This document shows, piece after piece, positions 1 through 8,511 of a stretch of 64,000 nucleotides of DNA. A program made the translations under genes and the position numbers. Origin of the DNA: Streptomyces diastaticus subsp. diastaticus (GTDB lineage: Bacteria > Actinomycetota > Actinomycetes > Streptomycetales > Streptomycetaceae); assembly GCF_011170125.1 (NCBI RefSeq), contig NZ_BLLN01000003.1:1054001-1118000 (forward strand). Reading direction: 5' to 3'. The notes beneath the pieces were generated by a model, which saw only the letters and a list, made by a program, of their open reading frames with translations, was not told the DNA's origin and made no database searches. Every line of letters begins with the position of its first letter. The first letter of the stretch is position 1.

Positions 1-533
1 GCGGCGTCTTCGCCGACGTGGACCGGGCCATCTCCGAGCGGCGCCGGCTGTGGCTGCGCTACTACTCGCCGGCCCGCGACGAGCTGACCGAGCGCGAGGT
101 CGACCCGATCCGCCTCTTCACCGTCGGCCACACCTACATGGAGGCGTGGTGCCGCCTCTCCGAGGACCGGCGCACCTTCCGCCTCGACCGGGTCGCCGAG
201 ATCCGCGTCCTCGACGAGGCGTCCGCCCCGCCCGAGATCGAGGTCCGCGACCTCTCCGCAGGCCTGGTCCAGCCCTCCGCCGACGACCCCGAGGTCGTCA
301 TCGAGGTCGGCCCGGGGGGCCGCTGGGTCGCCGAGTACTACCCGCACGACAGCGCCGAGGAACTTCCCGACGGCGGGCTGCGCATCACCCTGCGCACGCC
401 CGACCCGGCCTCGCTGCGGCGCCTCGCGCTGCGGCTCGGCCGCGACGGGCGGATCGCCGCTCCCGCCGCCCTCGCCGACAGCGCCCGCGAGGCCGCCCGC
501 GACGCGCTCGCCGCCTACGAGGCCCAGCCGTGA
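1..533 (+). CDS. pafC: WYL-domain regulator PafC, 3' part
   Basis: The window opens inside this gene, so the N-terminal HTH part is missing. The visible 170 or so residues contain a WYL domain (LRYYSPARDELTEREVDP, then a GHTYMEAWCRLSEDRRTFRLDR core that matches the usual Y-x-x-A-W-C-R pattern) followed by a WCX-like C-terminal extension. PafB and PafC act as a pair that activates the mycobacterial DNA-damage response and are encoded beside the proteasome accessory genes. The downstream order tatA, tatC, helicase is the conserved actinobacterial neighbourhood of pafBC and supports PafC over another WYL protein. The stop overlaps the GTG start of the next gene by 3 bp, suggesting coupling. Confidence 0.82.
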   Translation, partial: GVFADVDRAISERRRLWLRYYSPARDELTEREVDPIRLFTVGHTYMEAWCRLSEDRRTFRLDRVAEIRVLDEASAPPEIEVRDLSAGLVQPSADDPEVVIEVGPGGRWVAEYYPHDSAEELPDGGLRITLRTPDPASLRRLALRLGRDGRIAAPAALADSAREAARDALAAYEAQP

Positions 534-823
534 ACGGGGTCCTCTTCAAGGCCGCCTGCCCGGACTGCCGCTCCCGCTTCGAGCTGGCCGCCGGGGCGCT
601 GCGGCTGGCCATCGGCGGCAGCCGCCGCACCACCTTCTACTCCTTCACCTGCCCGGCCTGCGACCGCGCCGTCCGCAAGCCGGCGGGGGAGCGGATCGTG
701 GAACTGCTGACCCGCGGCGGCGTGCGGACCCTGCGGCTGACCGCCGGGGCGCCGCAGCCACCCGGCGCGGGCACCTCCGGGGCGCACCCGGCGGGCACGG
801 GACTGACGCCGGTGAGGAACTGA
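530..823 (+). CDS. Small zinc-ribbon-like protein, function unknown
   Basis: A 97-residue protein starting at a GTG that overlaps the pafC stop. It has two CxxC pairs (CPDC near residue 13 and CPAC near residue 42) about 30 residues apart, the spacing of a zinc ribbon, and a disordered Pro/Gly/Ala-rich tail. No enzyme motif is visible. The overlap with pafC and the 5-bp gap to the next gene suggest it belongs to the paf-tat transcription unit. A structural or nucleic-acid-binding role is possible but is only inferred from the cysteines. Confidence 0.6.
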   Translation: MNGVLFKAACPDCRSRFELAAGALRLAIGGSRRTTFYSFTCPACDRAVRKPAGERIVELLTRGGVRTLRLTAGAPQPPGAGTSGAHPAGTGLTPVRN

Positions 824-828
824 CGGGG

Positions 829-1023
829 ATGACGGACATGGTCTGGCCGATGGTGGCGGTGGTGCTCGGGTTCGCCGGCCTGGCGGTCCTCGGGGTGCTC
901 GCGGTACGCGTCTTCCTGGAGGTGCGCCGCCTCGCCCGCCAGGTCGCGGAGACCTCCGCACGGATCAACACCGCCGCCGAGGAACTGGAACGGGCCGCGA
1001 CGCACCTGCCGCCGCACCCCTGA
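829..1023 (+). CDS. Small single-pass membrane protein
   Basis: A 64-residue protein with one hydrophobic segment at about residues 5–28, followed by an amphipathic helix rich in Arg, Glu and Ala (EVRRLARQVAETSARINTAAEEL) that could form a coiled coil. The layout resembles short DUF948-type proteins. It sits directly between the pafC-linked zinc-ribbon gene and tatA, so a membrane-associated role is plausible, but nothing in the sequence shows function. An internal GTG or ATG at about residue 4 is an alternative start. Confidence 0.55.
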   Translation: MTDMVWPMVAVVLGFAGLAVLGVLAVRVFLEVRRLARQVAETSARINTAAEELERAATHLPPHP

Positions 1024-1138
1024 TCAGGTCTTTTCCCAGGCCTGACGCCCCCTGCTGCGGCAAGCGGGCCAGGAGTACCCTGAGGTGTCGGCGGCCGGGA
1101 CCGAGGCACTCGGCCGCGACCTGGTGTCTGCACGGGCA

Positions 1139-1169
1139 TTGCCCCGCGTTTACCCACGCGGGTTACGAT
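1139..1169 (+). promoter_or_regulatory. Candidate tatA promoter with a hairpin in the spacer
   Basis: A TTGCCC box (1139–1144) and a TACGAT box (1164–1169) are separated by 19 bp and lie about 80 bp before tatA. The spacer holds a perfect 7-bp inverted repeat, CCCGCGT (1143–1149) and ACGCGGG (1156–1162). The wide spacer weakens the promoter call. The rest of 1024–1249 shows nothing else clear. Confidence 0.35.
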
Positions 1170-1249
1170 CGCTGCGCGCGACGGCCGGACCCCGTCCAGC
1201 CGTGTGCGGCAGTTCCACCCCCCAGCCGCCTCGGTGAGAAGGAATCGCA

Positions 1250-1546
1250 ATGATCGGCAACCTGAAGCCCCTAGAGATCCTCCTGATCGTCGTCGTCATC
1301 CTGCTTCTCTTCGGAGCCAAGAAGCTGCCCGACATGGCGCGTTCCCTCGGCAAGTCCGCCCGCATCCTCAAGAGCGAGGCGAAGGCGATGAAGAAGGACG
1401 GCGGCGAGCAGAACGCCCAGTCCGACGCCGCCGCCCCGGACGCCCAGACCCCGCAGTCGACGACGGCCCGCACCATCCAGGCGGCTCCGGGCGACGTCTC
1501 CAGCTCGCGCCCGGTCAACGAGCAGAACCACACCCCGCAGAGCTGA
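1250..1546 (+). CDS. tatA: Twin-arginine translocase subunit TatA
   Basis: A 98-residue protein with the TatA/E signature: a short N-terminus, one transmembrane helix (about residues 8–22, [14 protein letters not shown]), the conserved [16 protein letters not shown] hinge and amphipathic helix, then a polar, disordered Gln/Ser/Thr-rich tail. TatA multimerises to form the pore of the Tat pathway that exports folded proteins. A GAGAAGGAATC ribosome site lies just before the ATG. tatC follows 59 bp later and completes the minimal TatA-TatC system of this cluster; tatB is usually elsewhere in Streptomyces. Confidence 0.96.
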   Translation: MIGNLKPLEILLIVVVILLLFGAKKLPDMARSLGKSARILKSEAKAMKKDGGEQNAQSDAAAPDAQTPQSTTARTIQAAPGDVSSSRPVNEQNHTPQS

Positions 1547-1605
1547 CTCCACCATCACGGCGGTCCGCAGGGGCCGTCTGTTCGTAACGAGACGAGGGAC
1601 GTGGG

Positions 1606-2580
1606 TTGCTCGGGTCTGCCCGCAAGCCGAAGCAGGAGAAGGACACCGAGGGGCGGATGCCTCTCGCCGAACACCTGCGCGAGCTGCGTAACCGTCTGCT
1701 GAAGTCCGTACTGGCGGTCGTCGTCATCACGATCGCCGCCGCGTTCTTCTACACCGAACTGATCGAGTTCCTGCTGCGGCCGGTCCAGGAGTCGGTGGGC
1801 TGCCTCGACGGATCGCCGACCCAGGACAACGGCAATCCGTGCGCCGACATGACCTTCAACGGCCTGGTCGCGCCCTTCACCATCGCGCTGAAGGTCTCCC
1901 TGGTCGCCGGCGTGGTCATCGCGAGCCCCTTCTGGCTCTACCAGCTCTGGGCCTTCCTCGCCCCGGGCCTGCACCGCAACGAGAAGAAGTACGCCCTCTC
2001 GTTCGTCGGCATCGGCGTCCCGCTCTTCGTCGGCGGCGCCGTCCTCGCGTACAAGATCCTGCCGCAGACGGCGACGATCCTGCTCGACTTCACCCCCGAG
2101 AACGTCGTCAACCTCCTCCCGGTCGACGACTACCTCGACCTGGTGATGCGGATGGTGATCGTCTTCGGTATCGCCTTCGAGCTGCCGCTGATCCTCGTCC
2201 TCCTCAACATCACCGGTGTGCTCTCCGCCAAGCGCCTGGGCTCCTGGTGGCGCGGGATGGTCCTGGGCATCACCATCTTCGCCGCCGTCGCCACCCCCAC
2301 CGGCGACCCGTCCAGCATGCTGATGCTGGCAGCCCCCATCTGCCTGCTGTACTTCCTCGCCCTCGGCATCTGCCTCCTCAACGACCGCAGGCGGCGCCGT
2401 GCGAACCCCGACGCCGAACTCGGCGACGACGAGGCGTCCGAGATCGACCTGACCCCCGAGCCGATCCACTCCGTCGAGCCGGCCGGCGCCCCGCCCGTCC
2501 TGCCCGAGCAGACGAACCGCGGCGAACAGGGACGTGACGGCGGTCGCAAGGAACTCGGCGGTTACGACGACGCGACCTGA
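1606..2580 (+). CDS. tatC: Twin-arginine translocase receptor subunit TatC
   Basis: A 324-residue protein with six predicted membrane helices. The conserved MPLAEHLRELRNRLLKS cytoplasmic N-terminus, FWLYQLWAFLAPGLHRNEKK loop and FGIAFELPLILVLL segment identify TatC, which binds the twin-arginine signal peptide. The start chosen is the TTG at 1606, behind a GAGGGA purine stretch; an ATG at 1657 is the alternative and would still include the conserved domain. The last 70 residues form a charged cytoplasmic tail. One likely client in this window is the molybdoenzyme at 15047–16645, which has an internal RR motif. Confidence 0.96.
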   Translation: MLGSARKPKQEKDTEGRMPLAEHLRELRNRLLKSVLAVVVITIAAAFFYTELIEFLLRPVQESVGCLDGSPTQDNGNPCADMTFNGLVAPFTIALKVSLVAGVVIASPFWLYQLWAFLAPGLHRNEKKYALSFVGIGVPLFVGGAVLAYKILPQTATILLDFTPENVVNLLPVDDYLDLVMRMVIVFGIAFELPLILVLLNITGVLSAKRLGSWWRGMVLGITIFAAVATPTGDPSSMLMLAAPICLLYFLALGICLLNDRRRRRANPDAELGDDEASEIDLTPEPIHSVEPAGAPPVLPEQTNRGEQGRDGGRKELGGYDDAT

Positions 2581-2586
2581 ACCTTG

Positions 2587-2592
2587 TAGGGT
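2587..2592 (+). promoter_or_regulatory. -10 box for leaderless lipid kinase mRNA
   Basis: TAGGGT lies 6 nt before the GTG start of the lipid kinase, the spacing expected when transcription starts at the first base of the start codon. The box lies after the tatC stop. No clear -35 is visible. Confidence 0.45.
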
Positions 2593-2598
2593 CCCGCC

Positions 2599-3489
2599 GT
2601 GACCAGCGAGATCATCCTCTTCGTCAACCCCACGGCGGGCCGCGGACGCGGCGCCCGGGCGGCCCTGCCCGCCTCCCGGGTCCTGCGGAACGCCGGGTAC
2701 CGGGTCAGGACGGTCCTCGGCGCCGACGCCGACGACGCCGCCGCGCGGCTGCGTGCCGCCCTCGCCGAGGGGCCCGCCGCGGTACTGGCGGTCGGCGGTG
2801 ACGGGCTCGCGGGGCTGGCGCTCCAGGCGCTGGCCGGCACCGGCACCCCGCTCGGCCTGATCGCGGTCGGCACGGGGAACGACTTCGCCCGCACCCTCGG
2901 TCTTCCGGTCCGCGACCCGGCGGCCGCCGCCCGGCTGGCGGTGAGCCTCCTCCAGGGGCCCGGCCCGCGCCCTCTCGACCTCGGCCAGGTGGGCGAGCGC
3001 TGGTTCGGCACCGTCCTCGCCTGCGGCTTCGACTCCCGGGTCAACGACCGCGGCAACCGCATGAGGCTGCCGGCGGGCCGCTTCAAGTACGACCTCGCGA
3101 TCGTCGCCGAGCTGGCCGCCTTCCGCCCCGTCCCGTTCAAGCTGACCCTGGACGACGGGCCGGTGATGGCTCTGGACGCCACCCTCATAGCCGTCGGCAA
3201 CGGCACCTCGTACGGTGGTGGCCTGCGGATGTGCGCCGAGGCGCGGCTCGACGACGGCCTCTTCGACGTGGCCGTGGTGGGCGGGGTGAGCCGCGCCGAA
3301 CTGGTCCGGGTCTTCCCCCGGGTCTACCGGGGTACCCATCTCAGCCACCCGGCCGTCACCGTGCACCGCGCCCGCACGGTCACCGTCGAGGCGCCGGACA
3401 CCACCGGCTACGCCGACGGCGAGCCGCTGGGCGTCCTGCCGCTGACCGCCCGCTGCGTCCCCGGGGCCGTCCTGATGCTCGCTCCGTGA
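2599..3489 (+). CDS. Diacylglycerol/lipid kinase family protein
   Basis: A 296-residue protein of the DAGK catalytic family. It shows the N-terminal FVNPTAGRGRG nucleotide-binding loop, the AVGGDGLAG motif (GGDG, about residue 66) and AVGTGNDFARTLG, the second signature of the family. Members phosphorylate diacylglycerol, sphingoid or related lipids with ATP at the membrane face. Length matches the YegS/BmrU/DgkB type. The GTG start fits a leaderless transcript. The gene lies 18 bp after tatC and 75 bp before the helicase. The lipid substrate cannot be read from the sequence. Confidence 0.88.
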   Translation: MTSEIILFVNPTAGRGRGARAALPASRVLRNAGYRVRTVLGADADDAAARLRAALAEGPAAVLAVGGDGLAGLALQALAGTGTPLGLIAVGTGNDFARTLGLPVRDPAAAARLAVSLLQGPGPRPLDLGQVGERWFGTVLACGFDSRVNDRGNRMRLPAGRFKYDLAIVAELAAFRPVPFKLTLDDGPVMALDATLIAVGNGTSYGGGLRMCAEARLDDGLFDVAVVGGVSRAELVRVFPRVYRGTHLSHPAVTVHRARTVTVEAPDTTGYADGEPLGVLPLTARCVPGAVLMLAP

Positions 3490-3564
3490 GGCGGACCGGA
3501 CGCCGCGGGCGGTGGTGATTATCGATCGTCCGGTGTCGGAGCCTGCGGGTAGGCTCGCATCACG

Positions 3565-6372
3565 ATGACAGAGGACCTCTCCCCGGCCGAGCGGTACGCG
3601 GCGGCGCGGCAGCGCGCCGTCGAGGAGGCGACCGCGCTCGCCTCCTTCCGCGAGATGTACGACTTCGGCCTCGACACCTTCCAGCTCGACGCCTGCCGCT
3701 CCCTGGAGGAGGGCAAGGGCGTCCTGGTGGCCGCACCCACCGGTTCCGGCAAGACGATCGTCGGCGAGTTCGCCGTCCACCTGGCGCTCGGCCAGTCCAA
3801 GAAGTGCTTCTACACCACACCGATCAAGGCGCTCTCCAACCAGAAGTACGCCGACCTCGCCAAGCGGTACGGCGCGGACAAGGTCGGTCTGCTCACCGGT
3901 GACAACAGCGTCAACCCGGACGCCCCCGTCGTGGTCATGACCACCGAGGTCCTGAGGAACATGCTGTACGCGGGTTCCCGGACGCTCATGGGCCTCGGTT
4001 ACGTGGTGATGGACGAGGTGCACTACCTCTCCGACCGCTTCCGGGGCGCCGTCTGGGAAGAGGTGATCATCCACCTGCCCCCGTCGGTGACGCTCGTCTC
4101 CCTCTCGGCCACCGTCTCCAACGCCGAGGAGTTCGGCGACTGGCTCGACACCGTCCGCGGCGACACCGACGTGATCGTCTCCGAGCACCGCCCCGTCCCG
4201 CTCTTCCAGCACGTGCTGGCCGGGCGCCGGATGTACGACCTCTTCGAGGAGGGCGAGGGCGCCAAGAAGGCGGTCAACCCGGACCTGCTGCGGATGGCCC
4301 GGCTGGAGTCCAGCCGCCCCACCGGCCCGAAGGACCGCCGCCGCGGACGGAACATGCGCGAGGCCGACCGGGAGCGCGAGCGCCGCCAGCGCTCCCGCAC
4401 CTGGACGCCGAGCAGGCCCGAGGTGATCGAGCGGCTCGACGCGGAGAACCTCCTGCCCGCCATCACCTTCATCTTCAGCCGGGCCGGCTGCGAGGCCGCC
4501 GTCCAGCAGTGCCTCTACGCCGGCCTGCGGCTCAACGACGAGGCGGCCCGCTCGGCCGTCCGCGAGATCGTCGAGGAGCGCACCGCAGCCATCCCCGACG
4601 AGGACCTGCACGTCCTCGGGTACTTCGAATGGCTGGAGGGGCTGGAGCGCGGCATCGCCGCCCACCACGCCGGGATGCTCCCCACCTTCAAGGAGGTGGT
4701 CGAGGAGCTGTTCCTGCGCGGCCTGGTCAAGGCCGTCTTCGCCACCGAGACGCTCGCCCTCGGCATCAACATGCCGGCCCGCTCGGTCGTCCTGGAGAAG
4801 CTCGTCAAGTGGAACGGCGAGCAGCACGCCGACATCACCCCCGGCGAGTACACGCAGCTCACCGGCCGGGCAGGGCGGCGCGGCATCGACGTCGAGGGCC
4901 ACGCCGTGGTCCTGTGGCAGCGGGCCATGAACCCGGAGCACCTGGCAGGGCTCGCGGGCACCCGGACTTACCCGCTCCGTTCCAGCTTCAAGCCGTCGTA
5001 CAACATGGCGGTGAACCTGGTGCACCAGTTCGGGCGGCACCGCTCGCGCGAGCTGCTGGAGACCTCCTTCGCCCAGTTCCAGGCCGACCGCTCGGTGGTC
5101 GGCATCTCCCGACAGGTCCAGCGGAACGAGGAGGGCCTGGAGGGGTACGCCGCCTCGATGACCTGCCACCTCGGTGACTTCGAGGAGTACGGCCGGCTGC
5201 GCCGGGAACTGAAGGACCGCGAGACTGAGCTGGCCCGCCAGGGCGCCGGCCAGCGCCGTGCCGAGGCCGCCGGGGCCCTGGAGAAGCTCCGGCCCGGCGA
5301 CATCATCCACGTCCCCACCGGCAAGTACGCGGGGCTCGCCCTGGTCCTCGACCCGGGCCTGCCCGCCGGCCGGAGCAACGGCCACCGCGGCTTCGACCAC
5401 CACGACGGGCCGCGCCCGCTGGTGCTCACCGCGGAGCGGCAGGTCAAGCGGCTGGCCGCGATGGACTTCCCGGTCCCCGTGGAGGCCCTGGACCGGATGC
5501 GCGTCCCCAAATCCTTCAACGCCCGGTCGCCGCAGTCCCGCCGCGACCTGGCCTCCGCCCTGCGCACCCGCGCCGGGCACCTGGAGCCCAAGCGCCACCG
5601 CAAGGGCCGCGCGGCGGCCGCCGACGACCGGGAGATCGCCCGGCTGCGCACCGCCATCCGCGCCCACCCCTGCCACGGCTGCGACCAGCGGGAGGACCAC
5701 GCGCGGTGGGCCGAGCGCTACCACCGCCTGAAGCGGGACACCCGGCAGCTGGAGCGCCGGATCGAGGGCCGCACCAACACCATCGCCCGCACCTTCGACC
5801 GCATCGTCAACCTCCTCACCGAACTCGGCTACCTCCGGGGGAACGAGGTCACGGAGGACGGGCAGCGGCTGAGCCGCCTCTACGGTGAGCTGGATCTGCT
5901 CGCCTCCGAGTGTCTGCGGGAGGGAGTCTGGGAGGGGCTCGGCCCGGCCGAGCTGGCCGCCTGCGTCTCCGCCCTGGTATTCGAGGCGCGGCAGGCGGAC
6001 GACGCGGTGGTGCCGAAGCTGCCCTCGGGCGCGGCCAAGGCGGCACTGGGCGAGATGGTCCGCATCTGGGGCAGGCTCGACGCCCTGGAGGAGCAGCACG
6101 GCATCAGCCAGACCGAGGGCGTGGGCCAGCGCGAGCCGGATCTCGGCTTCGCCTGGGCCGCCTACATGTGGGCCTCCGGGAAGGGACTGGACGCGGTGTT
6201 GCGGGAGGCGGAGATGCCGGCCGGTGACTTCGTCCGCTGGTGCAAGCAGGTCATCGACGTGCTCGGCCAGATCGCGGCCGCCGCCCCCGAGGGCTCGACC
6301 GTCACGCGCAGCGCCCGCAAGGCCGTGGACGCGGTGCGCCGGGGGGTCGTCGCGTACTCCTCGGTGGGCTGA
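3565..6372 (+). CDS. Ski2-like DExH-box RNA helicase (HelY type)
   Basis: A 935-residue superfamily 2 helicase. Walker A is AAPTGSGKTIVGEFA (about residues 53–67), Walker B is MDEVHYLSD, motif III is SLSATVSN, and motif VI is QLTGRAGRRGID. After the RecA-like domains there is a basic insert (DRRRGRNMREADRERERRQ) and a C-terminal region with CHGCDQREDHARW, like the DSHCT part of Ski2/Mtr4 helicases. The actinobacterial homologue HelY follows tatC in the same order. It is expected to unwind structured RNA during turnover or ribosome maturation. A TAGGCT box (3550–3555) lies 9 nt before the ATG. Confidence 0.93.
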   Translation: MTEDLSPAERYAAARQRAVEEATALASFREMYDFGLDTFQLDACRSLEEGKGVLVAAPTGSGKTIVGEFAVHLALGQSKKCFYTTPIKALSNQKYADLAKRYGADKVGLLTGDNSVNPDAPVVVMTTEVLRNMLYAGSRTLMGLGYVVMDEVHYLSDRFRGAVWEEVIIHLPPSVTLVSLSATVSNAEEFGDWLDTVRGDTDVIVSEHRPVPLFQHVLAGRRMYDLFEEGEGAKKAVNPDLLRMARLESSRPTGPKDRRRGRNMREADRERERRQRSRTWTPSRPEVIERLDAENLLPAITFIFSRAGCEAAVQQCLYAGLRLNDEAARSAVREIVEERTAAIPDEDLHVLGYFEWLEGLERGIAAHHAGMLPTFKEVVEELFLRGLVKAVFATETLALGINMPARSVVLEKLVKWNGEQHADITPGEYTQLTGRAGRRGIDVEGHAVVLWQRAMNPEHLAGLAGTRTYPLRSSFKPSYNMAVNLVHQFGRHRSRELLETSFAQFQADRSVVGISRQVQRNEEGLEGYAASMTCHLGDFEEYGRLRRELKDRETELARQGAGQRRAEAAGALEKLRPGDIIHVPTGKYAGLALVLDPGLPAGRSNGHRGFDHHDGPRPLVLTAERQVKRLAAMDFPVPVEALDRMRVPKSFNARSPQSRRDLASALRTRAGHLEPKRHRKGRAAAADDREIARLRTAIRAHPCHGCDQREDHARWAERYHRLKRDTRQLERRIEGRTNTIARTFDRIVNLLTELGYLRGNEVTEDGQRLSRLYGELDLLASECLREGVWEGLGPAELAACVSALVFEARQADDAVVPKLPSGAAKAALGEMVRIWGRLDALEEQHGISQTEGVGQREPDLGFAWAAYMWASGKGLDAVLREAEMPAGDFVRWCKQVIDVLGQIAAAAPEGSTVTRSARKAVDAVRRGVVAYSSVG

Positions 6373-6384
6373 TCCCGGTCACCG

Positions 6385-6439
6385 CCGCGCCGCCCGTGCC
6401 GCCGTCCCCCGACCGGGGACGGCGGCACGGGCGGCGCGG
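6385..6439 (+). terminator. Strong terminator after the helicase
   Basis: Perfect 25-bp inverted repeat (6385–6409 and 6415–6439) with a 5-nt loop, followed by TGTTTT. It begins 13 bp after the helicase stop. Confidence 0.9.
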
Positions 6440-6647
6440 GTGTTTTCGGAGTTCCGCGCGACTTCGAAGCCCCCTGGGCGGCTCTGAAGGGGCGCGGAGC
6501 GGGGGCGAGCCGGGGCGCTGGTTTTCGGTTCCGGCCAACTCCCTTACAGGCTAAGGCGCTTGATGATCTCCTCGTGGCCGGGCGTGGCAGAATGCGCCGC
6601 GAGCCGCCGGTGACCGGCGGTGCGCCGCCGGGAGGGGAGTGCGCGTG

Positions 6648-8027
6648 ATGACCGCAGGCACCGGAGCCGCCGAGCAGGGCCGGCGGGGGGAGGCCCCCGT
6701 CGTCGTACCGGGCCCCAAGGGCGTCCCGCTGCTGGGGAGTCTGCCGGAGTTCGGCAAGGACCCGCTCGCCTTCTTCGAGCGGCTGCGCGATCACGGGGAC
6801 GTGGTGAGCTGGAACTTCGCGGGCAAGCCCAGCCTCTTCGTCGCCGACCCGGAGCTCGTCGGGGAGCTGCTGCGCGAGGTGGAGTCCACCTTCGACCAGC
6901 CGGACCTCGGCGTCGCCTTCCGTGCCGTCCTCGGCAACGGCGTCACCGTGGCGCGTGGCCGGGACTGGCGCCGCAAGCGCTCCCTGGTCCAGCCCTCCGT
7001 CCGCCCCAAGCAGGTCAAGTCCTACGCGGCCACCATGGCCTCCTGCGCCGTGGACACCGCCGACGGCTGGCGTGACGGGCAGCGGATCGACATCAAGCGC
7101 GAGATGGCGGCGCTCACCCAGCGGATCGCGGTGCGCACCATCTTCGGGACCGACGCGCAGGGCGACGTGGAGGCGATCGGCCGGGCCATGGACATCGCCC
7201 AGCGGGAGATCGGAGCGGAGTTCAGCGGGATCGGCGCGGTCCTGCCGGACTGGGTGCCGACCCCGGGGCGCCGCCGGGTGAAGCGGGCCGCCGCCGTCAT
7301 CGACCGGGAGGTGGGCCGGGTCGTCGCCGCCCACCGCGAGGACGGCGAACGGCCGGACCTGCTCAGCCGCCTTCTCGCCGCGCAGGACGAGACCGGCACC
7401 CGCCTCTCCGAGGAGGAGATCCGCGACGAGACGGTCACGCTGTACATCGGCGGCCACGAGACGACCAGCAGCACGCTGGTGTGGGCCTGGTACCTGCTCG
7501 CCCGCGAGCCGCGCGTGCGGGCCGCCCTCGCCGGGGAACTGGACCGGGTGCTCGGCGACCGGGAGCCGGGTTTCGACGACTTCGCCCGCCTGCCGTACGC
7601 CCAGGCGGTCGTCCAGGAGACACTGCGCCTCTACCCGATCCTGTGGCTGCTGACCGGTATCGCCAAGGAGGGCGCGTCCCTCGGCGGGCTGCCCGTCGCA
7701 CCGGGCACCCGGGTGTGGACCAGCCAGTGGGCGGTCCACCGCGACCCGCGCTGGTACGGCGACGCCGAGGTGTTCCGGCCGGAGCGGTGGCTTGAGGGCG
7801 CCGACGAGTCGGTCCCCGAGTACGCCTGGTTCCCGTTCGGCGGCGGCCCCCGGGTCTGCGTCGGCGCCCGGTTCGCCACCGTGGAGGCGGTGCTGATCCT
7901 CGCGGTGCTGGGCCGGCGGTACTCCCTCGACGTGGACCCCGGCGAGATCCGGCCGATGACGACACTCACCCTTCAGCCCGACCGCGCCATGCTGGCCACC
8001 GTCCGCGTCCGGGGGGACGCGGCCTGA
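6648..8027 (+). CDS. Cytochrome P450 with intact catalytic motifs
   Basis: A 459-residue P450. The proline-rich hinge VPGPKGVPLLG starts the catalytic domain. The I-helix motif is YIGGHETTSSTL, the K-helix EXXR motif is ETLRLYP, the PERF-like region is FRPERW, and the heme loop is FPFGGGPRVCVGARFA with the Cys thiolate ligand. Length and motifs fit a soluble class I enzyme that needs separate ferredoxin partners; none is adjacent. It is more like the CYP4-clan or terpene-oxidising Streptomyces P450s than the short CYP105 type. ATG 6648 is chosen because GGAGGGGAG ends 8 nt upstream; GTGs at 6639 and 6645 are alternatives. It lies upstream of a conservon that has its own P450. The substrate is unknown. 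Confidence 0.9.
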   Translation: MTAGTGAAEQGRRGEAPVVVPGPKGVPLLGSLPEFGKDPLAFFERLRDHGDVVSWNFAGKPSLFVADPELVGELLREVESTFDQPDLGVAFRAVLGNGVTVARGRDWRRKRSLVQPSVRPKQVKSYAATMASCAVDTADGWRDGQRIDIKREMAALTQRIAVRTIFGTDAQGDVEAIGRAMDIAQREIGAEFSGIGAVLPDWVPTPGRRRVKRAAAVIDREVGRVVAAHREDGERPDLLSRLLAAQDETGTRLSEEEIRDETVTLYIGGHETTSSTLVWAWYLLAREPRVRAALAGELDRVLGDREPGFDDFARLPYAQAVVQETLRLYPILWLLTGIAKEGASLGGLPVAPGTRVWTSQWAVHRDPRWYGDAEVFRPERWLEGADESVPEYAWFPFGGGPRVCVGARFATVEAVLILAVLGRRYSLDVDPGEIRPMTTLTLQPDRAMLATVRVRGDAA

Positions 8028-8051
8028 GCCGCGTGCGGGAGGGCCGGCGCG

Positions 8052-8082
8052 AAGGGCCGCACCCCTCGGGGGTGCGGCCCTT
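8052..8082 (+). terminator. Terminator after the first P450
   Basis: A 14-bp perfect stem (8052–8065 and 8069–8082) with loop TCG and a TTT end, extendable by four more pairs across one bulged base. The rest of the gap to 8511 holds no supported gene. Confidence 0.85.
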
Positions 8083-8511
8083 TCGCGTACCCGCCCTGCC
8101 ACTCGTCCGAGTGAAGCCGAAAGGCTGTGCGTCATACGGGGGTTGAAGGACGAAGGTATTTTGCCGCCGGCCGCCGGGCCGGACGCCGGACGGCCGGGGC
8201 GACGGCGCCGGGATGTCGTACGAGGTCACGGCGGCGGGTGGGGACGTGTGATCCGGGTGCCCCGACCGGGAGGGGCCGATTCCCGCCCAGAGCGTCACTC
8301 TGCGTGCGCGGGCGGAGGCGTAGGGTGCGAAAGGGGTCGAGTGTAGGGCCTGCCAAGGGTCGATGTGCGGCCTTGGGGAATATGCCGCACGGCGGTTTCC
8401 GCCGGCACTAAGCTCGCCCGCAGCGCACCGAGTTGAGAACTTCGTGCGCCTTCATCCCCATCTCCCCAATGGTTCGCACAACTCCCGAGCCGATTGTTCT
8501 GAGGGCAATAC

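Noticed and set aside
1555..6099. A very long open frame on the minus strand, 1514 codons
   Set aside because: It lies opposite tatC, the lipid kinase and the helicase, has Gly/Val/Ala/Arg-biased low-complexity composition and no domain; it is a high-GC shadow frame.
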